From Clostridia bacterium (GTDB lineage: Bacteria > Bacillota > Clostridia > Oscillospirales > CAG-272), in contig JAFTUH010000025.1 of assembly GCA_017466375.1 (NCBI GenBank), positions 1-57,916 on the forward strand: DNA of 57,916 bases, in the 5' to 3' direction. The notes under the pieces are model-generated. The model saw nothing but the letters and a program-made list of their open reading frames with translations, did no database searches and was not told the origin of the DNA. Below are positions 7,557 to 14,490 of the stretch, piece by piece. Both the position numbers and the translations under genes were made by a program. Every line of letters begins with the position of its first letter. The stretch's first letter is position 1.

Positions 7557-8435
7557 ATGACTATCGGAAAAAGAATCGCCGATCTCCGCTGGGAGAAGGG
7601 ACTGACGCAGAGTGCGCTCGGTGAGTTGCTCGGCGTCTCCAATCAGGCAGTTTCCAAATGGGAATCGGAGATGACAATGCCGGATATTTTGCTTCTGCCA
7701 AAAATCGCGGATGTGTTCGGGTGTACGATCGATTCTCTGTTTGGACACGAAAGCGCTGCTGTATCGACGGTGTCGGAAGGGCAGGAGACTTTTTTGCCGT
7801 GGGAGGACGACGGTGTCATCCGCGGTGTCGTATTTGAAGGGAAAAAGCTGCTCAAAAGCATGGCGGACATGAGCCGTTTCACCTTTGAATATGTCGGAGA
7901 GGCAGCGGATGTCATCGCGCATTGCGGTCTGACCGTCAAAGGATCTGTCAACGGAAAGTGCGAGGCAAACGGCGGCGTTTCCGTCGGCGGAGACGTATGC
8001 GGCGACGTTGAGGCCAACGGAGGAATTGCTGTCGGGAAGACTGTGACGGGAAACGTCAGTGCCTGCGGCGGCGTTTCCGTCGGCGGTGATATAGGCGGCA
8101 ATATTGAAGCGAACGGCGGCGTGACTGTGGACGGTAACTGCGGCGGCCATATCGAAACAAACGGAAAAGTTTCCGTTGGCGGAGACTGCGGTGGTAATAT
8201 CGAAACGAATGACGATGTTACCGTTGGCGGCAATTGTGACGGTCATATCGAAACGGAAGGGGAAGTCACCGTTGGCGGAGACTGCCACGGTAACATTGAA
8301 ACGGAAGATGATGTCTGCATCGGCAAAAACTGTGACGGTCATATCGAAGCGGAGGGCGACGTTACCGTGTGTGGTGACTGTCACGGCGATATCGAAGCGG
8401 AGGGCGACGTAATCATCAAAGGCGAAAAGGTGTGA
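7557..8435 (+). CDS. XRE regulator fused to a bactofilin-like beta-helix repeat domain
   Basis: Residues 1-65 are an XRE helix-turn-helix (LTQSALGELLGVSNQAVSKW). After a linker containing LPWEDDGVIRGVVFEGK, residues 125-284 are ten tandem 16-residue units of pattern V-x-V-G-G-D/N-C-x-G-N/H-I-E-x-x-x-x. The last five or six units carry a Cys at position 7 and often His at 8 or 10. Short glycine/valine repeats of this kind fold as beta-helices in bactofilins and polymer-forming cytoskeletal proteins. DNA binding coupled to a self-assembling or metal-binding rod is my inference. There is no membrane segment. The start follows CAGGAGGATACACT. It is monocistronic. Confidence 0.85.
   Translation: MTIGKRIADLRWEKGLTQSALGELLGVSNQAVSKWESEMTMPDILLLPKIADVFGCTIDSLFGHESAAVSTVSEGQETFLPWEDDGVIRGVVFEGKKLLKSMADMSRFTFEYVGEAADVIAHCGLTVKGSVNGKCEANGGVSVGGDVCGDVEANGGIAVGKTVTGNVSACGGVSVGGDIGGNIEANGGVTVDGNCGGHIETNGKVSVGGDCGGNIETNDDVTVGGNCDGHIETEGEVTVGGDCHGNIETEDDVCIGKNCDGHIEAEGDVTVCGDCHGDIEAEGDVIIKGEKV
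7929..8408 (+). repeat. Coding tandem repeat, ten 48-nt units
   Basis: In-frame degenerate 48-nt units encode the 16-residue repeats of the XRE fusion protein. Later units are more alike (GGCGG-A-CTG-CACGG blocks), which suggests recent unit duplication. Confidence 0.85.
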
Positions 8436-8451
8436 AGCTCTCTGAACAAGC

Positions 8452-8478
8452 AAAAGCCACCCATACGGGTGGTTTTTG
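8452..8478 (+). terminator. Terminator of the XRE/repeat gene
   Basis: AAAAGCCACCC-ATAC-GGGTGGTTTTTG. Confidence 0.85.
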
Positions 8479-8530
8479 TCGTTGTATCCGACCGCTTGCG
8501 TTCTGCGGATTGCCGCATAGTGAAAAGGCA

Positions 8531-8559
8531 TTGACTCGTCTCTCGTTTTCCTGTAAACT
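8531..8559 (+). promoter_or_regulatory. Promoter of the LytTR-DUF3021 pair
   Basis: TTGACT, 17 nt and TAAACT. Such pairs are usually autoregulated, but I could not identify a clear LytTR-box repeat upstream. Confidence 0.55.
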
Positions 8560-8612
8560 ATACCCGTGAGGATCACTCACATTCACGCGTGAAAATCGGT
8601 ACGGAGGTGCAG

Positions 8613-9044
8613 ATGAAATACAGAATTGAATTTAGCGAAACGCAAAACGAGGACATTGTCCTTATCGCACGGGAGAAATCCCCCACACTTTTGAAGATCG
8701 AGGCGATCTTCTCGGAGAGCGAGCGCACTGTTTTCGGCTACGAGGAGGATCGCGTCGTTCGGCTGGCGATCGCGCAGATCACAGCCTTCACGGTCGAGGA
8801 CGCGAAGGTGTACGCATTGACGGCAGAGGGAAAATTCCGCGTGAAGGACCGATTGTATCGGCTGGAGGAAGTCTTTGCGGATACGTTTGTGAAGATCAAC
8901 CAGTCGTGCCTTGTGAATATCGCGCACATTGAACGGTTCGATGCAACGATCGGCGGTGCTCTTTCCGTTACGCTGAAGGGCGGGTACAGAGACTACATCT
9001 CCCGAAGACAACTCAGAACAGTAAAAGAAAGGATAGGTTTTTGA
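8613..9044 (+). CDS. LytTR-domain DNA-binding regulator
   Basis: A 143-residue stand-alone LytTR protein. Residues 45-140 match the LytTR fold: ITAFTVEDAKVYALTAEGKF, then RLYRLEEVFADTFVKINQSC, NIAHIERFD and GYRDYISRRQLRTVKERIGF. The ATG at 8613 follows GGAGGTGCAG, whereas the GTG at 8589 has no RBS. The next gene starts one base after its stop and encodes a DUF3021 membrane protein. In Firmicutes this pairing forms a LytTR regulatory system in which the membrane partner restrains the regulator. Confidence 0.92.
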   Translation: MKYRIEFSETQNEDIVLIAREKSPTLLKIEAIFSESERTVFGYEEDRVVRLAIAQITAFTVEDAKVYALTAEGKFRVKDRLYRLEEVFADTFVKINQSCLVNIAHIERFDATIGGALSVTLKGGYRDYISRRQLRTVKERIGF

Positions 9045-9045
9045 T

Positions 9046-9471
9046 ATGAACAAATATGTAAAGGCATTTTTTCATCGCGGTATGATGTTCGGTGGGTTTG
9101 GACCCATCGTGGTGGGTATCGTTTACGCCATTCTGGAGAAGACGGTGCCGGCGTTTTCCCTCAGCGGAGGGCAGGTGCTGATCGCTGTTTGCTCTGTATA
9201 CCTGCTCGTGTTTGTGCAGGCAGGTGTCAGCGTGTTCAATCAGATCGAGCACTGGCCGATTGCGAAATCGCTTCTGTGCCACTTTGTACTGCTTTACGCT
9301 GCGTACGTCGGCTGTTATCTTTTGAATGATTGGATCCCGTTCAAGGCGGAGATTGTCGGGATATTCACCGCGATTTTCGTTGTGTGCTATTTCGTGATCT
9401 GGCTGACGGTGTATCTGATCGTGAAAGGGACGGAAAAACGGCTGAACAGAAATCTCCGACGTCTCGGATAA
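9046..9471 (+). CDS. DUF3021 membrane protein, LytTR partner
   Basis: A 141-residue protein with four predicted membrane helices (starting near residues 17, 42, 75 and 105) and a basic C-terminal tail (KGTEKRLNRNLRRLG). It contains GGFGPIVVGIVYAILE and the F-N-Q-I-E-H-W-P block typical of DUF3021. It is translationally coupled to the LytTR gene, with ATG directly after the upstream stop. The likely role is a membrane-bound antagonist or sensor for that regulator. The signal is unknown. Confidence 0.88.
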   Translation: MNKYVKAFFHRGMMFGGFGPIVVGIVYAILEKTVPAFSLSGGQVLIAVCSVYLLVFVQAGVSVFNQIEHWPIAKSLLCHFVLLYAAYVGCYLLNDWIPFKAEIVGIFTAIFVVCYFVIWLTVYLIVKGTEKRLNRNLRRLG

Positions 9472-9473
9472 AA

Positions 9474-9499
9474 AATCTCCACCCATATGGGTGGAGATT
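9474..9499. terminator. Bidirectional terminator between convergent genes
   Basis: AATCTCCACCC-ATAT-GGGTGGAGATT is flanked by A and T tracts on both strands. Confidence 0.8.
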
Positions 9500-9502
9500 C
9501 GT

Positions 9503-10204
9503 TTATTCCACGTAAAATTCCTCGAAATCGTCCAGACGGATGCAGCCGAGCGGCAGTCCGAAGCCGGCACCGCAGTCGATGGCGATGTGCCCGTTTTTTC
9601 GGTAAATGCGACCTCTGTACTCCGCGCCGATATGCAAGGTCGGCGTGTGTCCCGTCACCAGAAACGTGTTCTCAAAATACCGTAATCCGTAATCGGGACG
9701 CGTGATTACCAGCTCGTGCACGGACTGCTCGGACAGCGGTACGGATCGCTTTTCAAACGGGATGCCGCCGTGGACGAGCACGAATCGGTTTTTGCCCACC
9801 GTCAGCGTTTCGTACGGAGAGAATTCCTCCATGTATTCAATCAGCGCCTCGCGCTCCTCCGCAGGAAGCTTTTTGAAGGAGGTGAGCGTCGCCTGCCCGC
9901 CGTCCATCTGCCACATCGTAAGGATCTTCAGAAGATCGGGCGTGAGCTGGTTGTCGTAATTCTCCTCAGTGATCTCCACGCACAGCTTTTTCAGCAGAAT
10001 CGCCGCCGTCAGATCGTGGTTGCCCATGATCGGGAAGACGTTCGGACGCATGCTCATGTCGGTGAGAAGCTCTGCCGAGCCTTCTCCGCGATCCACCACG
10101 TCGCCGAGCACGTACAGTTCGTCCGTGTCCGAAAACGAGATCTTTTCAAGCATTGCGAGGTATTTCTCATACTGCCCGTGCAGATCGGATAAAACGTAAA
10201 CCAT
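9503..10204 (-). CDS. Calcineurin-like Ser/Thr phosphatase family protein
   Basis: A 233-residue metallophosphoesterase of the PPP/ApaH-like group with all metal motifs: SDLHGQ at the N-terminus, LGDVVDRG near residue 35, GNHD near residue 60, VHGG near residue 145 and TGHTP near residue 188. The C-terminal IAIDCGAGFG is typical of this group. It acts in the cytosol on phosphoproteins or dinucleotides; the substrate is not determinable. The start follows GGAGGCTGT on the minus strand, with a divergent promoter shared across 10205-10344. Confidence 0.92.
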   Translation of the reverse strand: MVYVLSDLHGQYEKYLAMLEKISFSDTDELYVLGDVVDRGEGSAELLTDMSMRPNVFPIMGNHDLTAAILLKKLCVEITEENYDNQLTPDLLKILTMWQMDGGQATLTSFKKLPAEEREALIEYMEEFSPYETLTVGKNRFVLVHGGIPFEKRSVPLSEQSVHELVITRPDYGLRYFENTFLVTGHTPTLHIGAEYRGRIYRKNGHIAIDCGAGFGLPLGCIRLDDFEEFYVE

Positions 10205-10235
10205 ACAGCCTCCGTTATTGTGTCATTGTACTTTT

Positions 10236-10264
10236 ATTATATCGGGCGAGCCTGTGGGAGTCAA
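10236..10264 (-). promoter_or_regulatory. Promoter of the phosphatase gene
   Basis: Read on the minus strand: TTGACT, 17 nt and TATAAT. Confidence 0.65.
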
Positions 10265-10286
10265 GGGAGAGTTTGTAAACAATCCC

Positions 10287-10315
10287 TTGCAAATACCGTT
10301 GTTTTGTGCTATACT
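10287..10315 (+). promoter_or_regulatory. Promoter of the YgjV-phosphoesterase operon
   Basis: TTGCAA, 17 nt and TATACT, divergent from the phosphatase promoter. Confidence 0.65.
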
Positions 10316-10344
10316 TATGAAAGAAATTTGTCACGGAGGACGAC

Positions 10345-10869
10345 ATGCCCATTCTCATTCGACTGCTCGGCATCGCCGCGCTGATTCTGTGCATCATTCC
10401 GTTTCAGTTCAAGCGGCATAAGCATATCGTGCTCTGCAAAATGGTGTCGGAGATCCTGTTTGCCGTCCAGTATTTTTTGATCGGTCCCGAAGCGTATACA
10501 GGCGCGTGGCTCGATCTGCTTTCGGGCGGACGGAATTTCCTGTTCTATAAACTGGTGGAGAAGAAAAAATCCACACTGCCTGTCATCATCGCCTTTTCTG
10601 CGCTCATGATTGCGCTCGGTGTGTATTCGTGGAGCGGCTGGATTTCGCTTCTGCCGATTGTCGCGAAGGTGATCTCGACTGTTTCCTACGGTATGAAAAA
10701 CGAACGGCTGCTTCGGTATATCACCCTGCCGTCGTGCATTTTGTGGGTGATCTACAACATCACCGTCGGCGGCTGGGAAGCGATGGTCGGCGATATGCTG
10801 TCGCTTGCATCGATTCTGATCGCTATTTATAAATTTGATATCCGCGGTGTGCGGAAGGAGGAATCCTGA
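10345..10869 (+). CDS. YgjV-family inner membrane protein
   Basis: A 174-residue hydrophobic protein with about five or six membrane helices. The sequence LGIAALILCIIPFQFKRHKH and the following FAVQYFLIGPEAYTGAW and LLSGGRNFLFYKLV resemble the YgjV family (PF10688), whose function is unknown. ATG follows GGAGGACGAC. Its last base is the first base of the downstream phosphoesterase start, so the two are translationally coupled. Confidence 0.8.
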   Translation: MPILIRLLGIAALILCIIPFQFKRHKHIVLCKMVSEILFAVQYFLIGPEAYTGAWLDLLSGGRNFLFYKLVEKKKSTLPVIIAFSALMIALGVYSWSGWISLLPIVAKVISTVSYGMKNERLLRYITLPSCILWVIYNITVGGWEAMVGDMLSLASILIAIYKFDIRGVRKEES

Positions 10870-11678
10870 TGGAGAAAATCATTCATACCGTTTTGCATGT
10901 CGGGCTGGAGAAGCCTGTGAAGATTCTGCACGTCACCGATGTGCATCTCACCCATTCTGCCGAGCGCGATCCGGAAACGCAGCGTACACTGCTTGCCGAT
11001 CGTACATGGACGTTCCGCAGAGAGGGGAAATATCCGACGTATACACCCGATGAATATTTTACCGAAGCAATCCGTATGGCAAAGGAGAAGGACTCTCTGC
11101 TTGTGGTCACGGGCGACGTGATGGATCTTTTGTGCGAGGGCAATATTGCCGCATTCCATAGAATTGTCGACGGGCACGATATGATGTTCACCCCCGGCGG
11201 ACACGAAACGCAGTACATCTGCCGCCGTACCATGGAGGAGGAAGCGCCGTATCCGGAGCAGGCGTGCGCCCGGCTGAAGGCGGCGTTCCCGGCGTTTGAT
11301 ATGGCGTTTGACAGCCGCATTATAAACGGATTGAATATCGTCACCGCGAACAGCGCGCTGGAGTATTTTCCCCGCGAGACGGTCGAGCGGTTTGAAGCAG
11401 AGCTCGCCAAGGGCTTGCCTATGCTCGTTTTCACGCACGTCCCCATGAACGATAAGCTGATGGGTATTACGGAGCCGTATCATCCGAATGTGCGCCTGAC
11501 GGCGGAGGATTACCGTATCAGCAACCGTATGCGCGATGCGCTTGTGCACAATCCGCTCGTGATTGCCACGGTGACAGGGCACTCGCATGCACAGAATGAC
11601 ATCGAAATCGACGGAAAAATGCACTACAACACGCCCGGTCTGTTTGCCGGTATCTGCCGCATGATTGAAGTGTACTGA
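10869..11678 (+). CDS. Calcineurin-like metallophosphoesterase
   Basis: A 269-residue cytosolic protein with ILHVTDVHLT (metal ligands D-x-H), VVTGDVMD, a PGGHE block where GNHE is usual, VFTHVPM and VTGHSHAQND. The GNH(D/E) Asn is replaced by Gly, which may change metal binding. It overlaps the YgjV-like gene by one base and shares its promoter. The substrate is unknown. A terminator follows, and its loop contains the -35 box of the next gene. Confidence 0.85.
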   Translation: MEKIIHTVLHVGLEKPVKILHVTDVHLTHSAERDPETQRTLLADRTWTFRREGKYPTYTPDEYFTEAIRMAKEKDSLLVVTGDVMDLLCEGNIAAFHRIVDGHDMMFTPGGHETQYICRRTMEEEAPYPEQACARLKAAFPAFDMAFDSRIINGLNIVTANSALEYFPRETVERFEAELAKGLPMLVFTHVPMNDKLMGITEPYHPNVRLTAEDYRISNRMRDALVHNPLVIATVTGHSHAQNDIEIDGKMHYNTPGLFAGICRMIEVY

Positions 11679-11686
11679 CTTTTTCC

Positions 11687-11717
11687 AAATCCGCTCTTGA
11701 CACGGGCGGATTTTTCT
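11687..11717 (+). terminator. Terminator overlapping the padR -35 box
   Basis: AAATCCGC and GCGGATTT (8 bp) are followed by TTCT. The loop contains the TTGACA box of the padR promoter. Confidence 0.65.
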
Positions 11718-11725
11718 GTTATACT
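11697..11725 (+). promoter_or_regulatory. padR promoter
   Basis: Consensus TTGACA, 17 nt and TATACT. Confidence 0.8.
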
Positions 11726-11749
11726 ATACATAGATAAATAATGTATAGT
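11723..11749 (+). promoter_or_regulatory. Probable PadR operator
   Basis: A perfect 9-bp inverted repeat, ACTATACAT-(9 nt)-ATGTATAGT, overlaps the -10 box and the transcription start. Its position and ATGT...ACAT character fit autorepression by the PadR protein encoded 26 bp downstream. Confidence 0.7.
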
Positions 11750-11774
11750 GAATCTATGCACAGGAGGAAATAGG

Positions 11775-12104
11775 ATGAAAATCAGCAAAGAACTGCTCAA
11801 GGGATCGACAGCGATCATGATTCTCAAGGTGATCGCGGAAGAGGACAGCTACGGCTACCGTATCGTGCAGACGCTGGCAGAACGCTCGGGCGATCTGTTC
11901 AAGCTGAACGAGGGGACGCTGTATCCGATTCTGCATACGCTGGAAAAAGAGGGGATCATCGAATCCTATCGGAAGGAAGCGGAATCGGGCAGAGAGCGCC
12001 GCTACTACCGCATCACGGTGCAGGGAAGGGTATATCTTGCCGAAAAAATGAACGAATGGAGCGTATTTTCCGACTCGGTCAACCGCGTTCTGGAGGGAAA
12101 CTGA
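11775..12104 (+). CDS. PadR-family transcriptional regulator
   Basis: A 109-residue winged-helix protein of PadR type: LLKGSTAIMILKVIAEEDSY, GYRIVQTL, NEGTLYPILHTLEKEGII, then RRYYRIT. ATG at 11775 follows CAGGAGGAAATAGG; the earlier ATG at 11748 lies inside the operator and is not preferred. The next gene starts immediately after and encodes a HAAS-domain membrane protein, the usual partner. The inverted repeat over its promoter suggests it represses its own operon. Confidence 0.93.
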   Translation: MKISKELLKGSTAIMILKVIAEEDSYGYRIVQTLAERSGDLFKLNEGTLYPILHTLEKEGIIESYRKEAESGRERRYYRITVQGRVYLAEKMNEWSVFSDSVNRVLEGN

Positions 12105-12105
12105 T

Positions 12106-13104
12106 ATGGAGGAAAAATTCTGCATTCGTGAGGCGATCGATCGGTATACGGCGCGGATTACACGCTCTATTCGCTCCCGCCGACGCCGAAACGAGGTGCG
12201 GAGGGAATACGCGGAGCATATCGAAGATACGGTGACGGAATACATGCTCAGCGGCATGACAGAGGAGGAGGCATTCACCCGTGCCAAAGCAGAGCTGGGG
12301 GACGAAACGAAAATCGGGGTCCTTCTGCAGGCTGTTCATAATAAAGATCGATTGCCCGCGCTGATCCGCGTGCCGATGTATGCGATTGCGTTTTTTGCGG
12401 TGCTTTCCGCATATTTCTGGATCGAAAATCGCACGTTCCGTGCGTGGTACCTTTTCCTCGGTGAGATTTTGATGATCGCCGCCTTGGTGGTGGGCGTGTG
12501 TTTTCTGTTTCTCTTTTTGCGCAGTATCTGCAAACGAGCGGGCGCGTATAAGCGACTGAAAGCCTATGCCAAAGAGCATGGATACACACTCACGAAAAAC
12601 AGCAGTGTGTACGCGTCTCTGCTTCGGAAAACGACCGTGCCGGAGCTGACGCTCGATACGGGGAAGGTGCGGTATAACATCAATCTGTGGGCGACCGTGC
12701 GCAAGAAAAAGACACTGCGTCTGTTTGATAACGGGATGTACTGCTATATGGGGCAGGTCGGTTATCGGCTCGCCTTCACAGACAGATTCCGATTGACTTC
12801 GGTGGGAATGGGATCGGCGGCGCGTTTTATGTCCTATTTGCCGATGTTTCATTCGGATTTGTTTGAGGTACCCGAGAGGCTTCATCTGATGCCCGATATT
12901 GCATGGCAGAAGTACGAGCGCACGGGCGTCGAAAATGTCCGTGTGCTGCTTCTGAATCCCATTCCGATGGCGGCAGTCGGCTTGGAGAAAAGCCTGCTCA
13001 AACCGCTTATGGTGCTTCCATCCTTCTGCGGAATGCACGTAAATTCCTCCTCCGGCTTTCTTTCGTATCTCGAGGGAATACGGCTGAAAGAAAGCGGGAA
13101 ATAA
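12106..13104 (+). CDS. HAAS-domain membrane protein, PadR partner
   Basis: 332 residues. The N-terminal 75 residues match the HAAS/permease-prefix domain (RRNEVRREYAEHIEDTV, GMTEEEAFTRAKAELGD). Two membrane helices follow (about 88-110 and 117-145), then a roughly 190-residue beta-rich cytoplasmic domain of no recognised family containing an RYNINLWATVRKKKTLRLFD segment. HAAS proteins work with PadR regulators, probably in envelope-stress or membrane signalling. ATG follows GGAGGGAAACTGAT and is one base past the padR stop. Confidence 0.82.
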   Translation: MEEKFCIREAIDRYTARITRSIRSRRRRNEVRREYAEHIEDTVTEYMLSGMTEEEAFTRAKAELGDETKIGVLLQAVHNKDRLPALIRVPMYAIAFFAVLSAYFWIENRTFRAWYLFLGEILMIAALVVGVCFLFLFLRSICKRAGAYKRLKAYAKEHGYTLTKNSSVYASLLRKTTVPELTLDTGKVRYNINLWATVRKKKTLRLFDNGMYCYMGQVGYRLAFTDRFRLTSVGMGSAARFMSYLPMFHSDLFEVPERLHLMPDIAWQKYERTGVENVRVLLLNPIPMAAVGLEKSLLKPLMVLPSFCGMHVNSSSGFLSYLEGIRLKESGK

Positions 13105-13107
13105 CAG

Positions 13108-13140
13108 AAAAGGCTTCCGCGGGTACCGGGAGCCTTTTAT
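13108..13140 (+). terminator. Terminator of the padR operon
   Basis: AAAAGGCTTCC...GGGAGCCTTTT followed by AT. Confidence 0.7.
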
Positions 13141-13224
13141 ATATTATTTCTCGAAAACTGTGGAAATTGTGATCATTTTGATGTATAATGAAGTAACCGA
13201 TTTTCCGCAGGGAGGCGAACAGGT

Positions 13225-14490
13225 ATGAAAGAAAAGATTCTGCAATTCGGAGAGGGCGGCTTTTTGCGCGGCTTTGCCGATTGGATGCTGCAGATTGTGA
13301 ACGAACAGACCGATTTTGACGGGAGCGTTGTCGTTATTCAGCCGATCAGGGAGGGCTTGTGCGACGTTCTGAGCGCGCAGGGATGCACGTATACGCACGT
13401 CATGCGCGGTGCGGAAGGCGTGGAGACGAAGAAAATCGACGTGATCTCCCGCTGTGTGAAGCCGTATGACGATTTCGGTAAATATTTGGCTCTTGCCGAA
13501 AACCCGGGTTTCCGCTTTGTGATTTCGAATACAACCGAAGCGGGCATTGCATTTTCGGCAAACGACAAATTTAAAGATGCACCGGCGAATTCTTTTCCCG
13601 GAAAACTGACGCAGCTGCTCAAAAAGCGGTACGATCTCGGACTGCCCGGATTTGTGTTTCTGCCGTGCGAGCTGATCGACCAAAACGGCGAGAATCTTAA
13701 AAAATGCGTTTTGCAGTACGCGGATCTCTGGACGCTCGGCGACGGATTCAAAACGTGGATTGAGAAAGAGAACATCTTCTGCAACACGCTCGTGGACAGA
13801 ATCAATACGGGCTATCCGAAAGGGGAGGAAATCGACGTCGGCTTTGCGGACAAAATGCTCAATACGTCCGAGTATTTCCACCTGTGGGTGATCGAGGGCT
13901 ACGCCGGTCTGTGCGATGAGATTCCGTTTGACAAGTGCGGTTTGAATGTCATCATTACCGATAAACTGGAGATGTACCGCACGCGCAAGGTACGGATTCT
14001 GAACGCCGCGCACACGTCTTTGGTGCCGTATGCACTGCTGTCTGGCTTTGATACGGTCAAATCCTGCATGGATGATCCGGTGATGCGCGAGCATCTGCGC
14101 AAGTGCGTGTTTGAAGAGATCATCCCGACGCTTGACCTGCCGAAAGAGGAGCTTCTCGCCTATGCGGACAGCGTGCTGACGAGATTTGAAAATCCGTACA
14201 TCCGGCATATGCTGTCCTCGATCGCACTCAACTCCGTCAGCAAATTCAAGGTGCGCGTGTTGCCGTCCATTCTGGAGTACATCAAGCGCTTTGATAAAAT
14301 GCCGGAAACGCTCTTGTTCTCCTTTGCGAAGCTGATCGATTTCTACCGCACGGAGATGACGAACGATGATGCGGACGTGACCGCGTTTATGAAAACGGCG
14401 ACGGTCAGCGAGATTCTTTCAAATACCGCGCTGTGGGACACGGATCTCAGCTTTTTGAAAGACGAGATTGAAAAGTATGTTAATCAATAA
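13225..14490 (+). CDS. uxaB: Tagaturonate reductase (altronate oxidoreductase)
   Basis: 421 residues of the mannitol-dehydrogenase superfamily. The N-terminus LQFGEGGFLRGFADWMLQ carries the NAD-binding glycine-rich loop. ISNTTEAGI and FLPCELIDQNG follow near residues 103 and 150, with KCGLNVIITDK and KVRILNAAHTSLVPYALLSG in the C-terminal helical domain (catalytic Lys and Asn-His). UxaB reduces D-tagaturonate to D-altronate in galacturonate catabolism. It overlaps uxaA by 14 bp and so forms an operon. ATG follows GGGAGGCGAACAGGT. A plausible -10 (TATAAT, 13184-13189) is present without a good -35. Confidence 0.92.
   Translation: MKEKILQFGEGGFLRGFADWMLQIVNEQTDFDGSVVVIQPIREGLCDVLSAQGCTYTHVMRGAEGVETKKIDVISRCVKPYDDFGKYLALAENPGFRFVISNTTEAGIAFSANDKFKDAPANSFPGKLTQLLKKRYDLGLPGFVFLPCELIDQNGENLKKCVLQYADLWTLGDGFKTWIEKENIFCNTLVDRINTGYPKGEEIDVGFADKMLNTSEYFHLWVIEGYAGLCDEIPFDKCGLNVIITDKLEMYRTRKVRILNAAHTSLVPYALLSGFDTVKSCMDDPVMREHLRKCVFEEIIPTLDLPKEELLAYADSVLTRFENPYIRHMLSSIALNSVSKFKVRVLPSILEYIKRFDKMPETLLFSFAKLIDFYRTEMTNDDADVTAFMKTATVSEILSNTALWDTDLSFLKDEIEKYVNQ

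Noticed and set aside
4565..7642. A 1025-codon open frame on the minus strand
   Set aside because: It is antisense to the 631-residue gene and the UPF0126 gene, crosses two terminators and a promoter, and its translation has no domain-like pattern.
7929..8408. CRISPR-like regular repetition
   Set aside because: The 48-nt units are in frame, degenerate and lack unique spacers; they encode protein repeats.
8589..8612. GTG at 8589 as the LytTR start
   Set aside because: No RBS before it, whereas ATG at 8613 has GGAGGTG at proper distance.
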